64,000 nt of DNA, from contig NZ_JAKRRY010000020.1 of assembly GCF_026191675.1 (NCBI RefSeq), forward strand, positions 1 through 64,000, read 5' to 3'. The translations under genes and the position numbers were made by a program. Below, piece after piece: positions 1-8,714 of this stretch. Each line of letters starts with the position of its first letter. The first letter of the stretch is position 1. The stretch comes from Vibrio qingdaonensis. Its GTDB lineage: Bacteria > Pseudomonadota > Gammaproteobacteria > Enterobacterales > Vibrionaceae. The notes beneath the pieces were generated by a model that worked only from the letters and a program-made list of their open reading frames with translations, ran no database searches and was not told the origin of the DNA.

Positions 1-1121
1 AAATGGTCGTTGGTATCGTTGTTATGCTGTCCTTATTGCAAGGTATTACCAGCATTGGCTCAACCATGCGCCTAAAGAAAATTGGCCGTTCCACGCTACT
101 GTTCTATAGCTTCACATCGTTCATTGCCGTTAGCTTAGGTCTTGGTGCATCACTCATGCTGCCTGCTTGGCAGCCATTAGCAACCCCCGTTCCACTTAAT
201 GACAGTGTGCAACTGATCAATTCAGAAGCCACGACTGGCGGCGCTATTGCAGCAAAGCTAGTAAGCATGGCATTAGTAAACCCTGTCGCGGCGCTTGCTC
301 AAGGGAACTTGCTGGCTATTGTCGTTTTTTCGTTTATGTTGGGCGTGGCGCTGCTGGCCTCTTTACCTGAAAAGCACTCACTATTTGAAACGCTTTCTGG
401 ATTGAACAAAGGCATTACTACCATTGTAAGTGCGATTATTCGTTTGGCACCCGTCGCCGTATTTTCAATCGTGTTTGAATTCACGGTTAATGGCAATAAT
501 GCTCTATTTCATCAGCTGGCTTTGTTTGCTTTACTCGTTTTTACCTTAACTGTCGTTCATGGCGCGATCGTACTGCCAAGCATTGCCAAATTCATCACTG
601 GTATTCGCTACCGTCGTTTGTTCCGTGCGATATCCGCGCCTATGGCCATGGCGTTTGCCACGTCATCAAGCTCAGCAACGCTGCCTCTATCCATGCAAAC
701 GGCAGAACAGGAGCTGGGTGTTTCTCAAAGTACTAGCAGCATGGTATTGCCTCTCGGTGCGGTAATGAATATGGATGGAACCGCTCTATTTGAAGGGGTG
801 GCGGCTATTTTCTTAGCGCAACTGTTTGGCGTTGATTTAACCACGACTGGCCTAGTGATGATTTTCATTATGGCGATGGTTTCCTCCATTGGTGCACCTG
901 GTATGCCATCAGGGTCCATGTCTGGTATGCAGATGGTATTGCTTGCGGCAGGCATCCCGCTGGAGGCCATTGCGATACTGCTGATCATTGAGCGCCCACT
1001 CGACACCTTCAGAACCGCAGTAAACGTTGAAGGCGATTTAATTGCGTCACTTGTCATAGACAAATGGCAGCAAGAGCAACCAGCCTCCATCAAAGTAGCA
1101 GGTAAACAATGCCTAAATTAG
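1..1121 (+). CDS. Dicarboxylate/amino acid:cation symporter (DAACS family), 5' truncated by window edge
   Basis: This is the C-terminal ~372 residues of an inner-membrane Na+/H+-coupled symporter for C4-dicarboxylates or acidic or neutral amino acids. The frame is already open at the window edge, and the first visible residues (VVGIVVMLSLLQGITSIGST) match an internal segment of the family, so roughly 40-50 N-terminal residues lie outside. The diagnostic serine-rich hairpin (ATSSSSATLPLSM, about residue 216) and the NMDGT motif of TM7 (about residue 253) are both present. Proteins of this family usually have 400-440 residues. The exact substrate cannot be read from the sequence. No clear terminator follows the stop. 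Confidence 0.9.
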   Translation, partial: MVVGIVVMLSLLQGITSIGSTMRLKKIGRSTLLFYSFTSFIAVSLGLGASLMLPAWQPLATPVPLNDSVQLINSEATTGGAIAAKLVSMALVNPVAALAQGNLLAIVVFSFMLGVALLASLPEKHSLFETLSGLNKGITTIVSAIIRLAPVAVFSIVFEFTVNGNNALFHQLALFALLVFTLTVVHGAIVLPSIAKFITGIRYRRLFRAISAPMAMAFATSSSSATLPLSMQTAEQELGVSQSTSSMVLPLGAVMNMDGTALFEGVAAIFLAQLFGVDLTTTGLVMIFIMAMVSSIGAPGMPSGSMSGMQMVLLAAGIPLEAIAILLIIERPLDTFRTAVNVEGDLIASLVIDKWQQEQPASIKVAGKQCLN

Positions 1122-1516
1122 TCAACTTATTCCGCTCTATTTCTTATGAATGTCATTTGAAAAATTGATTGTAGGTATCAGCCTACGCTCGTACTTTGAC
1201 GCTGAGCGATATGAATATCAAGATCCCAATGAGCCCGTGGTACCTAGCGTAAGAATAATATAAGCATGGATTGGAGGTTAGCGAGTACGCAAGAAAACTG
1301 ACATTCTTGCATACAATTTTCAATCTAATTTTTTTAGCAGCTTATTTTGCAAATATCGCCATTGAGCATGGAAGGTGAAGTTTGCAAAATGATCACCTAT
1401 ATTTCATAGCATCAGCACATGGAATTTCTAGCACGCTGATCTATAGTGAAAATTAATGATTAATTTATTCACTGCATAAAGTCGTGATTGACTCACTGTG
1501 ATTTCTGGGGAAAACA
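1122..1516. other. Intergenic region with two inverted repeats
   Basis: No convincing gene is seen. The stretch holds a perfect 10-bp inverted repeat (arms 1344-1353 and 1381-1390, ATTTTGCAAA type). It also holds a second, slightly bulged hairpin with ATCAGC/GCTGAT cores at about 1406-1444. The last ~70 bases are AT-rich and probably carry the promoter of the YgiW-like gene; they include a GTGAA...TTCAC symmetry around 1447-1473. Confidence 0.4.
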
Positions 1517-1915
1517 ATGAAAAAAACATCTCTCGTTCTAATTTCATCACTGCTTCTTTCCGCTTCTGTTTTAGCCTCTGAAGGGGCGATCAATAAAGAA
1601 GCCATGCAAACTACCACGGGTGGATTTCAAGGCCCAACGGATAACGACACATTAAGTACGGTCGAAGAGGTCATGAATGCGGGCTGGTTAACCGATGGCA
1701 ATAAAGTCACGCTCGTCGGCCATATTGTTAAATCAATGGGAAATGACGTCTACACCTTCCAAGACAGTACCGGTCAGATGCCAATCGAAATTGAAGCAGA
1801 CGAATGGGGCGGTCAAACCGTTACACCAAAAGACAAAGTAAAAATCTTTGGTGAAATCGAGAAAAATGACAGCGATGTGGCGGTTGAGGCCGATTCAGTG
1901 CAAATTCTGAAATAG
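1517..1915 (+). CDS. YgiW/YdeI family periplasmic OB-fold stress protein
   Basis: A 132-residue secreted protein with an N-terminal signal peptide (hydrophobic LVLISSLLLSASVLA, cleavage expected near residue 20). The rest matches the bacterial OB-fold (BOF) family. It contains the typical sequence of a GGF(Q)GP opening, a T-V-E-E-V helix, then V-T-L-x-G-x-I near residue 72, YTFQDSTG near residue 85 and an IEIEADEW strand. Members such as YgiW/VisP and YdeI act in the periplasm in tolerance to peroxide, metals and antimicrobial peptides and may bind small molecules; the role here is inferred. A GGGGAAAA ribosome site precedes the ATG. It stands alone between a transporter and a chemoreceptor. 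Confidence 0.88.
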   Translation: MKKTSLVLISSLLLSASVLASEGAINKEAMQTTTGGFQGPTDNDTLSTVEEVMNAGWLTDGNKVTLVGHIVKSMGNDVYTFQDSTGQMPIEIEADEWGGQTVTPKDKVKIFGEIEKNDSDVAVEADSVQILK

Positions 1916-2019
1916 CTTCCCATCCCCCTAATAAGTTCTACATGCCATGCTTAGCTCACTATCGCCAAAGCATGGCTTCATTTTCATGCGCACTGTACAC
2001 CAGCGCTTAGTGGCGCCCT

Positions 2020-2096
2020 TCTCTACTCTCTACTCTCTACTCTCTACTCTCTACTCTCTACTCTCTACTCTCTACTCTCTACTCTCTACTCTCTAC
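2020..2096. repeat. Heptanucleotide tandem repeat, 11 perfect copies of TCTCTAC
   Basis: Eleven uninterrupted head-to-tail copies of the 7-bp unit TCTCTAC (77 bp) lie between the YgiW-like gene and the chemoreceptor gene. One strand is pure pyrimidine except for one A per unit. Perfect arrays of this kind normally vary in copy number through slipped-strand replication. The array ends about 70 bp upstream of the CRP-type site of the chemoreceptor. It also runs through an unlikely 64-codon frame, in which three units encode a seven-residue period. Confidence 0.95.
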
Positions 2097-2166
2097 CAGA
2101 GTAACAAGCGTAACCGCCGACAAAACAAACAGACTTTGTGAACATCATTAATCCCATCGCGCACAA

Positions 2167-2182
2167 CGTGACTTAGATCACA
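2167..2182 (+). promoter_or_regulatory. CRP-type binding site upstream of chemoreceptor
   Basis: The sequence CGTGA-N6-TCACA matches the TGTGA-N6-TCACA consensus at nine of ten core positions and is flanked by AA and TAA. It lies about 87 bp before the chosen chemoreceptor ATG, a suitable place for cAMP-CRP control. No -10 box is strong enough to place the transcription start. Confidence 0.6.
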
Positions 2183-2268
2183 TAAAGACTCTAACCCCAA
2201 TACGCTTTACATGGATAATGTGCCCCAAGCACCTCCTGCTATTCATACAAGACCTAAAGAGTAACGTC

Positions 2269-3672
2269 ATGAAAGAAATCGCATTCCGCTGGATTGATAA
2301 GTATTTGATCAACGTAACGATCAGAGAGAACTTTCTCATTCTTTTTTTCGCGCCAGTTCTTACCATCCTTATCGTTAGTTCAACGCTTATCAGCGCATCA
2401 GAAAGTCAGCAACAACAGCTACAACAACAAAACATGAACACGGTAGCGAGCCTCATCGCACAATCTTCGCTCTCAGAAAATGACGTCCGTCGTGTACTTT
2501 CAGGCAGTCACATACAAATTGGTCACGATAGTCGCGAGAGCATTCCAGTACCCGGCGCTTCATATAGCCTGACAAGCACTGAGCAACCCAGCTTACTTTC
2601 ATCACTCACCATCACGCATATCAGCGTAATTTTAGTATCGTGCCTCTTTATCGCACTGAGCCTTTACTACATCATGACTTTTATGGGTGGCGCGCTCTAC
2701 AATATTTACGATGCCGTTCTTCGCCTTGCTGATGGCGATCTATCCTACCGAATCGGTCATGCGCCCGCGCGTAATGATTTCAACTTAATCGCAAGAACCG
2801 TGGATCGCGTCTCTACCCGTGAACAGCAGTTAGTCAAAGCGACGCAAGAAGCCATTGCTCTCGTTCAACAGATTAGCTCCGACCTACGCCAGCGTAGCCA
2901 AGCGAACCAACAACTCACTCACGATCAACAAGAACGAATTGACTCCCTAGCCAGCGCAACGGAACAAATGGCAGGCTCTATTCGTGAAGTGGCTAGCCAT
3001 GCACAAGGCACCTCCAGCCAAACGAACCAAGCAACCAAGGCAACGGCTCAAGGGCTGGAAAACGTCAGCCAAACATTACAGGCAATTAACCAATTAGGCT
3101 CAGAAATTAACAGCGCAGCTGAAGCCGTGGCCGAGTTAGACAGTAACACCACACAAATTGACGACGTGGTCACCACCATCAATGCGATTTCTGAGCAAAC
3201 CAATTTACTGGCACTAAATGCGGCGATTGAAGCGGCACGCGCAGGTGAGCAAGGCCGAGGTTTTGCGGTAGTGGCCGATGAAGTCCGTACCCTAGCAGGC
3301 AGAACGCAAACCGCGACCGTCGAAATTAAGAAGATGATTGAGGCGCTGCAAACCAACAGCCAAGGTTTAATGACCGTCATGCACCAAACGGTGAACAACG
3401 CTGAGTCCAGCGAGCAACTCATGAGCTCGGTGAACAATGATATCAACCACATCGCAGAGCAAAACCAATACATCTCCGATCGAAGCATTGAAATTGCCGC
3501 TGCCGCCGAAGAGCAAGGAGTAGTGGCTGACAATATTGCCTCAGATGTCGAGCAAGTTCGCGCCCAGTCACAACGAGTCGCTGATATGGTGACGCACTCA
3601 AACAATGAGATACAACGCTTAAATCAGCAAGCCGACGCGCTTGAAGCGCTCATGACCGGGCTTAAGGTATAG
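2269..3672 (+). CDS. Methyl-accepting chemotaxis protein
   Basis: Chemoreceptor of 467 residues, which would act in the inner membrane and signal to CheA/CheW. The chosen ATG begins [13 protein letters not shown]; an upstream ATG at 2218 in the same frame would add 17 residues and looks less likely. TM1 (about 20-42) is followed by an unusually small periplasmic part of about 75 residues. TM2 (about 118-142) and a HAMP-like segment ([15 protein letters not shown]) come next, then the long helical signalling domain. The hairpin tip ([20 protein letters not shown]) is intact. There is no C-terminal NWETF-type pentapeptide. The tiny sensor region suggests an indirect or membrane-linked signal. 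A CRP-type site lies upstream. Confidence 0.92.
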   Translation: MKEIAFRWIDKYLINVTIRENFLILFFAPVLTILIVSSTLISASESQQQQLQQQNMNTVASLIAQSSLSENDVRRVLSGSHIQIGHDSRESIPVPGASYSLTSTEQPSLLSSLTITHISVILVSCLFIALSLYYIMTFMGGALYNIYDAVLRLADGDLSYRIGHAPARNDFNLIARTVDRVSTREQQLVKATQEAIALVQQISSDLRQRSQANQQLTHDQQERIDSLASATEQMAGSIREVASHAQGTSSQTNQATKATAQGLENVSQTLQAINQLGSEINSAAEAVAELDSNTTQIDDVVTTINAISEQTNLLALNAAIEAARAGEQGRGFAVVADEVRTLAGRTQTATVEIKKMIEALQTNSQGLMTVMHQTVNNAESSEQLMSSVNNDINHIAEQNQYISDRSIEIAAAAEEQGVVADNIASDVEQVRAQSQRVADMVTHSNNEIQRLNQQADALEALMTGLKV

Positions 3673-3794
3673 CGGATACGTACTGGTATGACGATGCCAG
3701 TACACCATCTTCTCTATTTCACTGAATGGCTTCAGACTCGCATCTATCACTCACTTGAGGTTATAATGCCCGCGCTTTCATCTGGGACATAACT

Positions 3795-4529
3795 ATGATT
3801 TCTAAAAACCAATTAAAACTACTTCGTGCATTAGGCCAAAAGAAACAGCGCAAAGCGCATGGTTTGTTTTTAGTCGAGGGTGAAAAAAACGTCCTTGAGC
3901 TGGTTGGTGCGCAGCTGACGGTCAAGCAAGTCTTTGCCACCAGCGACTTTCTTAGCGCTAATGAGCAAGCGCTTAGCCGTTTTGATTGTATTGAAGCGTC
4001 TTTGGATGAATTGACGAAAGCAAGCAGCTTAGTGACTAACAATGCCGCTGTCGCAATTGTCGAAATACCGAGCCACGATATTCCTGAAGCAAAAGGATTG
4101 ATGATTGCCTTAGATGGTGTCTCTGATCCCGGTAACCTTGGCACCATTATTCGCGTTGCCGATTGGTATGGCATCAAGCACATTGTTGCCAGCACTGATT
4201 GCGCTGACCCCTATAACCCGAAAACCATCCGCGCGACGATGGGCAGTTTTGGCCGTGTTCAAGTTAGCCTAACCGACTTGCCGAGTTACTTAGAACAAGC
4301 AAGTATCCCTGTTTATGGGGCGTTTCTGGAAGGTGAAAGTGTCCACAGTACCCAATTTTCTGCGCAAGGCATCTTACTGATGGGCAGTGAATCTCATGGG
4401 GTGCGTGCGGAAGCTGAAAAACACGTCACTGACAAAATTACCATTCCAGCCTTTGGCGGAGCAGAATCGCTCAATGTCGCCATGGCAACAGGTATTATTT
4501 TGGATAACCTTCGCCGCCAGCACAGCTAA
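3795..4529 (+). CDS. TrmH/SpoU-family RNA 2'-O-methyltransferase
   Basis: SPOUT-class RNA methyltransferase of 244 residues that would transfer a methyl group from SAM to a ribose 2'-OH in tRNA or rRNA. Residues 1-90 form the L30e-like substrate-binding domain (GLFLVEGEKNV). The catalytic domain shows motif 1 (DGVSDPGNLGTIIR, about residue 105), motif 2 (LMGSESHGV, about 194) and motif 3 (IPAFGGAESLNVAMA, about 217), which together build the trefoil knot. The target nucleotide cannot be told from sequence; this subfamily is distinct from RlmB and TrmH proper. It is followed by a shared terminator with the convergent fdxA. Confidence 0.87.
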   Translation: MISKNQLKLLRALGQKKQRKAHGLFLVEGEKNVLELVGAQLTVKQVFATSDFLSANEQALSRFDCIEASLDELTKASSLVTNNAAVAIVEIPSHDIPEAKGLMIALDGVSDPGNLGTIIRVADWYGIKHIVASTDCADPYNPKTIRATMGSFGRVQVSLTDLPSYLEQASIPVYGAFLEGESVHSTQFSAQGILLMGSESHGVRAEAEKHVTDKITIPAFGGAESLNVAMATGIILDNLRRQHS

Positions 4530-4585
4530 ATAGCACCTTGCATAGATATCGTTGAATACAAATGTATTGATGTCACTTGAATACA

Positions 4586-4622
4586 AAAAAACGCAGCCAC
4601 TGAGTCAGTGGCTGCGTTTTTT
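4586..4622. terminator. Bidirectional intrinsic terminator
   Basis: A GC-rich hairpin (CGCAGCCAC... with its exact complement around TGAGTCA) has an A-run on its left and a T-run on its right. It can therefore end both the methyltransferase mRNA (plus) and the fdxA mRNA (minus). Confidence 0.9.
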
Positions 4623-4661
4623 CTTTCTAGTAACGTGTCCTAGAAGGTAAAAAGAGCGCGG

Positions 4662-4985
4662 TTATTTTTCTAACATGCCTAACTTGTTTGGTACGCCATT
4701 CCACTTATCCGCTTCGTCCATTGCAGGCTTCACTTCGGTAATGTTTGGCCACACTTCTGCTAGCTCTTCATTCAATGCAATAAACACTTGCTGATCTTCA
4801 GATAGCTCATCTTCTTGAAAAATCGCCTGAGCATCACATTCTGGAACACAAAGACCACAGTCAATGCAGTCTATTGGGCTGATCACCATAAAGTTCGGGC
4901 CTTCATAAAATGCATCGGCCGGGCACACCGCCACACAATCGGTAAATTTACATTGAATACAATTATCTGTTACGACAAATGCCAT
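4662..4985 (-). CDS. fdxA: Ferredoxin FdxA, [3Fe-4S][4Fe-4S] type
   Basis: A 107-residue cytosolic electron carrier of the 7Fe-8S type, like Azotobacter ferredoxin I. Cysteines at positions 8, 11, 16 and 20 ([16 protein letters not shown]) and 39, 42, 45 and 49 ([12 protein letters not shown]) supply ligands for both clusters. The C-terminal half ([16 protein letters not shown]) is the conserved cap. I chose the second of two ATGs (MAFVV), which gives the usual family length and a better distance to AAGAG; the other would add MT. It is divergent from the FAD protein gene. The electron partners are not identifiable here. Confidence 0.93.
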   Translation of the reverse strand: MAFVVTDNCIQCKFTDCVAVCPADAFYEGPNFMVISPIDCIDCGLCVPECDAQAIFQEDELSEDQQVFIALNEELAEVWPNITEVKPAMDEADKWNGVPNKLGMLEK

Positions 4986-5253
4986 GGTCATCAGCTCTTG
5001 GTTAGTCAGTCAATCAATAGGCAATACGTACAAAAACCGCTCATGCCTAATATGGAGGGGCGATGATACGGATTCACGGGTAAAATTCAACATCATGCCA
5101 AGCATAAATTTTTCACGCTCGGTATTCCCGCACTGCCCGGTCATTTGAATTAAGTATGACAGACAAACCAACTTCACGTAAAATGCGCGCCATTGTGAGC
5201 GTAGAAGCGAATTAGGTTCTACGCTAAGACACCTACTAACACGAGACATCACC

Positions 5254-6870
5254 ATGATACGTTTAACCGAAATTAAACTTCCTCTTGATCACGAGGAAGA
5301 CGCAATTCTTGCCGCCATCGCGAAAAAGCTAAACATTCCAAGCGAGCAAGTCCTGTCATTCAATATGTTTAAGCGTGGCTATGATGCTCGTAAAAAAAGT
5401 AAGATTTTACTGATCTATACGCTCGATGTTGTCGTCGATAATGAAGCGCAACTGCTTGAACAATTTGCCAATGATCCGCACGTTAAAGTGACCCCAGACA
5501 TGGAATACAAGTTTGTTGCTCAAGCGCCGGCAAACTTAGCTGAGCGCCCTGTAGTGATTGGTTTTGGTCCTTGTGGCTTGTTTGCTGGCCTTGTACTTGC
5601 GCAAATGGGCTTTAACCCAATTATTGTTGAGCGCGGCAAAGAAGTACGCGAGCGCACCAAAGACACCTTTGGTTTTTGGCGTAAACGTACACTGAACCCT
5701 GAATCCAACGTGCAATTTGGTGAAGGTGGCGCAGGGACATTCTCCGATGGCAAATTGTATAGCCAAGTGAAAGATCCTAAGCACTATGGCCGCAAGGTGA
5801 TCGAAGAATTTGTTGCCTCTGGCGCACCAGAAGAAATCCGTTACGTCAGCAAGCCGCACATCGGGACCTTTAAACTGGTCACTATGATTGAAAAAATGCG
5901 CGCCAAAATCATTGAACTGGGCGGTGAAATTCGCTTTAGTACTCGCGTTGACGACATTCACATGGAAGACGGTCAAATCACGGGTTTAACCCTTTCTGAC
6001 GGTGAGCAACTTCACACTCGTCACGTTGTGCTAGCGGTGGGTCACAGCGCCCGTGACACCTTCGAGATGCTGCATGAGCGTGGTGTTTACATGGAAGCGA
6101 AACCGTTCTCGGTAGGTTTCCGTATTGAACACAAGCAATCTGTTATTGACGAAGCTCGCTTTGGCAAAAATGCTGGCAACCCAATTTTAGGGGCTGCTGA
6201 CTACAAATTGGTTCACCACTGTAAAAACGGTCGTACTGTCTATAGTTTCTGTATGTGCCCAGGTGGAACCGTGGTTGCCGCGACATCTGAAGAAGGTCGC
6301 GTGGTAACAAACGGTATGAGCCAATACTCTCGTGCCGAGCGTAACGCAAACAGCGCGATCGTAGTGGGTATTTCACCAGAAGAGGACTTCCCTGGTAATC
6401 CATTGGCAGGTATTCAATTCCAGCGTGAACTTGAAACAGGCGCGTTCAAGCTAGGCGGAGAGAACTACGATGCTCCAGCACAAAAAATTGGCGACTTCTT
6501 GAAAGGTCGCGATCCAAGTGCTCTTGGTGATGTGACTCCATCGTTCACTCCTGGTATTAAGCTCACCGATATCTCTAAAGCACTGCCTGCTTTTGCTATT
6601 GAAGCTATTCGTGAAGCCATCCCAGCCTTTGACAAAAAGATCAAAGGTTTTGCTGGTGCAGATGGGCTACTAACAGGTGTAGAGACGCGTACGTCATCTC
6701 CTGTTTGTATTAAACGTGGCAAAGACTATCAAAGCGTTAATCTAAAAGGCTTCTACCCAGCGGGTGAAGGCGCGGGTTACGCGGGCGGTATTCTATCCGC
6801 TGGCATCGATGGTATTAAGGCAGCTGAGGCTCTTGCGCTGTCGATGGTTGAGCAAGCAAATAACGCGTAA
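5254..6870 (+). CDS. FAD-dependent oxidoreductase of the NAD(FAD)-utilizing dehydrogenase family (COG2509-like)
   Basis: A 538-residue flavoprotein. The N-terminal ~90 residues form a small domain. A Rossmann FAD-binding motif follows (VVIGFGPCGLFAG, residues 100-112), with the acidic end of strand 2 in VERG, and a C-terminal FAD-closing segment near residue 505 (GFYPAGEGAGYAGGI). The middle contains FGEGGAGTFSDGKL, typical of this uncharacterised dehydrogenase family. The substrate is unknown. The start ATG has only a weak ribosome site (ACGAGACATCACC). It is divergently oriented to fdxA, which may be its electron partner, but that is only a guess from position. Confidence 0.85.
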   Translation: MIRLTEIKLPLDHEEDAILAAIAKKLNIPSEQVLSFNMFKRGYDARKKSKILLIYTLDVVVDNEAQLLEQFANDPHVKVTPDMEYKFVAQAPANLAERPVVIGFGPCGLFAGLVLAQMGFNPIIVERGKEVRERTKDTFGFWRKRTLNPESNVQFGEGGAGTFSDGKLYSQVKDPKHYGRKVIEEFVASGAPEEIRYVSKPHIGTFKLVTMIEKMRAKIIELGGEIRFSTRVDDIHMEDGQITGLTLSDGEQLHTRHVVLAVGHSARDTFEMLHERGVYMEAKPFSVGFRIEHKQSVIDEARFGKNAGNPILGAADYKLVHHCKNGRTVYSFCMCPGGTVVAATSEEGRVVTNGMSQYSRAERNANSAIVVGISPEEDFPGNPLAGIQFQRELETGAFKLGGENYDAPAQKIGDFLKGRDPSALGDVTPSFTPGIKLTDISKALPAFAIEAIREAIPAFDKKIKGFAGADGLLTGVETRTSSPVCIKRGKDYQSVNLKGFYPAGEGAGYAGGILSAGIDGIKAAEALALSMVEQANNA

Positions 6871-6915
6871 ATTCAAATACGCGCAGTAACTCACTTCGAC
6901 GACCTTGTAAAACCA

Positions 6916-6944
6916 AAAAGCGATGGTTCAATACCATCGCTTTT
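6916..6944. terminator. Bidirectional intrinsic terminator
   Basis: A perfect 12-bp stem (AAAAGCGATGGT and its complement) with a 5-nt loop has A-run and T-run flanks. It can end the FAD-protein mRNA and the convergent small outer-membrane-like gene. Confidence 0.85.
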
Positions 6945-7008
6945 GTTCGTTTACACGGCTATATTTTTTACTCGTTGCTTGACGAGACTGCCAGGATTCA
7001 ACTTTACG

Positions 7009-7410
7009 TTAAAACTTCCAAGACACACCAAGGTCAACGCCAACGCCCAAGTTGGCACCGTTATTGAACTTCACTTCTGGAGTGGCAAATAAATCGACAT
7101 CAAGGTTTTTCACCGGCTCCCAGCGAAGACCGACAGGTGCATGAATATCAATCGCTTCACTGTGCCAGTTGTAACCTACGCCACCTTCCACAAACCAACT
7201 AATGTTGTGCTCTTGGGAAATGGGTTTTTGCAACAGTGCCATACCACCATTCACATAATTGTCTTTGACACCAATAATAAGGGTATTGAACTGAAATGTG
7301 ACGCCTCGTTTGCTGTCAGCACCTAACTCAAAAGCATGAGCGGTGGTTGCTGTCATTGCAATAAAACCAGTAGCGGCAAGTAAAAGTGATTTCGTCAGTG
7401 TGTTTTTCAA
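7009..7410 (-). CDS. Small outer-membrane beta-barrel-like protein, TTG start
   Basis: I place the start at a TTG codon, giving 133 residues: AGAGGA lies 7-8 bases upstream, and translation from there opens directly with a standard signal peptide (MKNTLTKSLLLAATGFIAMTATTAHA). The longer frame to 7467 would put a charged 19-residue extension before the signal. The mature part has alternating polar/hydrophobic strands, many glycines and a final Trp-Lys-Phe, as in outer-membrane barrels that end in an aromatic residue. It resembles YfaZ-like or other small barrels only in general design. Function unknown. Convergent with the FAD protein gene. Confidence 0.72.
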   Translation of the reverse strand: MKNTLTKSLLLAATGFIAMTATTAHAFELGADSKRGVTFQFNTLIIGVKDNYVNGGMALLQKPISQEHNISWFVEGGVGYNWHSEAIDIHAPVGLRWEPVKNLDVDLFATPEVKFNNGANLGVGVDLGVSWKF

Positions 7411-7615
7411 TGTGTTTTCCTCTATTGAAACATCCTGTTTGTTTTTATCCTGCAATAATGAATGCACTTGCCCGCTTAGGCGTTGGTTTTACTGTGTGCA
7501 TTTGATGAGGCAGAGTTTAGAGGAATCGAAAAATTGAACTTACCACTTTGTGCCATGCGGGTATGACAATTCGGGCAAGGTAACGGAGAAGGCTAAATAG
7601 CAGTGATGAAATACA

Positions 7616-7651
7616 TAAAGGCCTGCCCTATCTCATGTAGGCAGACCTTTA
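7616..7651 (-). terminator. Weak terminator-like hairpin after the DUF3332 gene
   Basis: An 11-bp inverted repeat with one mismatch (AAAGGCCTGCC against GGCAGACCTTT) lies just downstream of the minus-strand lipoprotein gene. It lacks a good U-tract, so a terminator function is uncertain. Confidence 0.35.
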
Positions 7652-7673
7652 TCGGTGTATTCGAGAAATACAG

Positions 7674-8174
7674 CTACGATAGAGAAGAGTGGGCTTTTAA
7701 CTCATCGTGTGATGCCGTAGTGACATACTCACCGTCAAGATAGAAATCAACGCTGTCTTTACCACTCACGCCAAGCAAAACACGTGATTGACCGTTGTCA
7801 TCAACAAAGTTCATTTGAGTCGTATTGCCATCAAGCATAGATATCTTAACGGGTGCGCTTGTTAGTTTCTTGTCTATCTTATGGTTCACTTTAATATAAG
7901 AGTTAGCAGGCATATCAGCCAAAGCTTTCTTCTTACTTAATGGGTTAGTACCGGTCCAAAACTCAATTGAGTTGACGACAAATAAGTCTGCCATTGATGT
8001 TATTGCGTAAACCGGAGACATCAGCGTATAGAGACCTGCACGAGCATAACGGTTATCAACACCTTTTATGTTCACTTCATGCATAACAAAGCCTGTTGTC
8101 GCCATTTGGCCAATACAACCAGAAAGCACGGAAGCCATCACAGCGCTGGCCATCAGCGTCTTAATTTGTTTCAT
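7674..8174 (-). CDS. DUF3332 family lipoprotein
   Basis: A 166-residue lipoprotein. The signal peptide ends in a lipobox (VLSGC, Cys at about residue 20). The following HEVNIKGVDNRYARAGLYTLMSPVY and SIEFWTGTNPL segments are typical of the DUF3332 family found in vibrios and relatives. The C-terminal part looks like a small beta domain (YIKVNHKIDKKLTSAPVKIS... VDFYLDGEYV). Function unknown. It is transcribed alone, and its 5' region contains a small ACCAC/GTGGT symmetry. Base composition matches its neighbours. Confidence 0.8.
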   Translation of the reverse strand: MKQIKTLMASAVMASVLSGCIGQMATTGFVMHEVNIKGVDNRYARAGLYTLMSPVYAITSMADLFVVNSIEFWTGTNPLSKKKALADMPANSYIKVNHKIDKKLTSAPVKISMLDGNTTQMNFVDDNGQSRVLLGVSGKDSVDFYLDGEYVTTASHDELKAHSSLS

Positions 8175-8714
8175 GGTACGTTTTCCTTCTTACCTCCTAC
8201 CACTAAAAATGGTGGGTAAGTTGAGCTAAATATCATCACTAAAAATAATATGGCTATTATCTTCATCACCCCCAACTATGGAGCGACGCCGGATTATATT
8301 GACCGCCTTATAAATGGCAAGTGATTCAACCGCGTAGAATTCACGAAATAATCTTACTGTTTATCGACCAAATGTCCCCTGAAACCACCCCATACGAGAA
8401 TTCAATGTTAATCTCTTTTATTTCAACCAATTAAGCTCACAGTTACCCTTTCCTATTTCACTTCCAAAGCCGTAAAGAAAACGGATGACGTTTGCCGTTT
8501 ATTGCACTAAGCAGGCCAAATCCTACAATACGAAGCTTTTTGCGTATTAAGGAGATCACCGGGAAGCACTTGAACATTGCTCGATTTTTAATCGCAGCAA
8601 AAAGTCCTGTTTCGATGCTAACAATGTGTTAGGATGTCCGGCTTTTATGATTCAGCTCACACTTTGCTTGTCAAATAGTGAGAAAACACACATTGCTGGC
8701 TATCACAGCGGCAC
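8175..8714. other. Divergent intergenic region between DUF3332 and BCCT genes
   Basis: The stretch of 540 bases must hold the promoters of two divergent genes. I see a short CTTAC...GTAAG/CCAC...GTGG symmetry at about 8192-8220 and AT-rich blocks. An AAGGAG-like sequence near 8549 has no convincing frame behind it. I saw no sRNA terminator and no recognisable operator. Confidence 0.35.

Noticed and set aside
725..1093. Minus-strand frame overlapping the symporter gene
   Set aside because: Fully antisense to a highly conserved transporter coding region; no ribosome site and no recognisable product.
2218..2268. 17-residue N-terminal extension of the chemoreceptor
   Set aside because: The extension (MCPKHLLLF...) does not look like an MCP N-terminus, while MKEIAFRW just before TM1 does.
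3048..3605. 185-codon frame on the minus strand inside the first chemoreceptor gene
   Set aside because: It is a shadow of the repetitive helical coding sequence; its product is Ser/Ala/Cys-rich and looks like no protein. The plus-strand frame carries clear MCP motifs.
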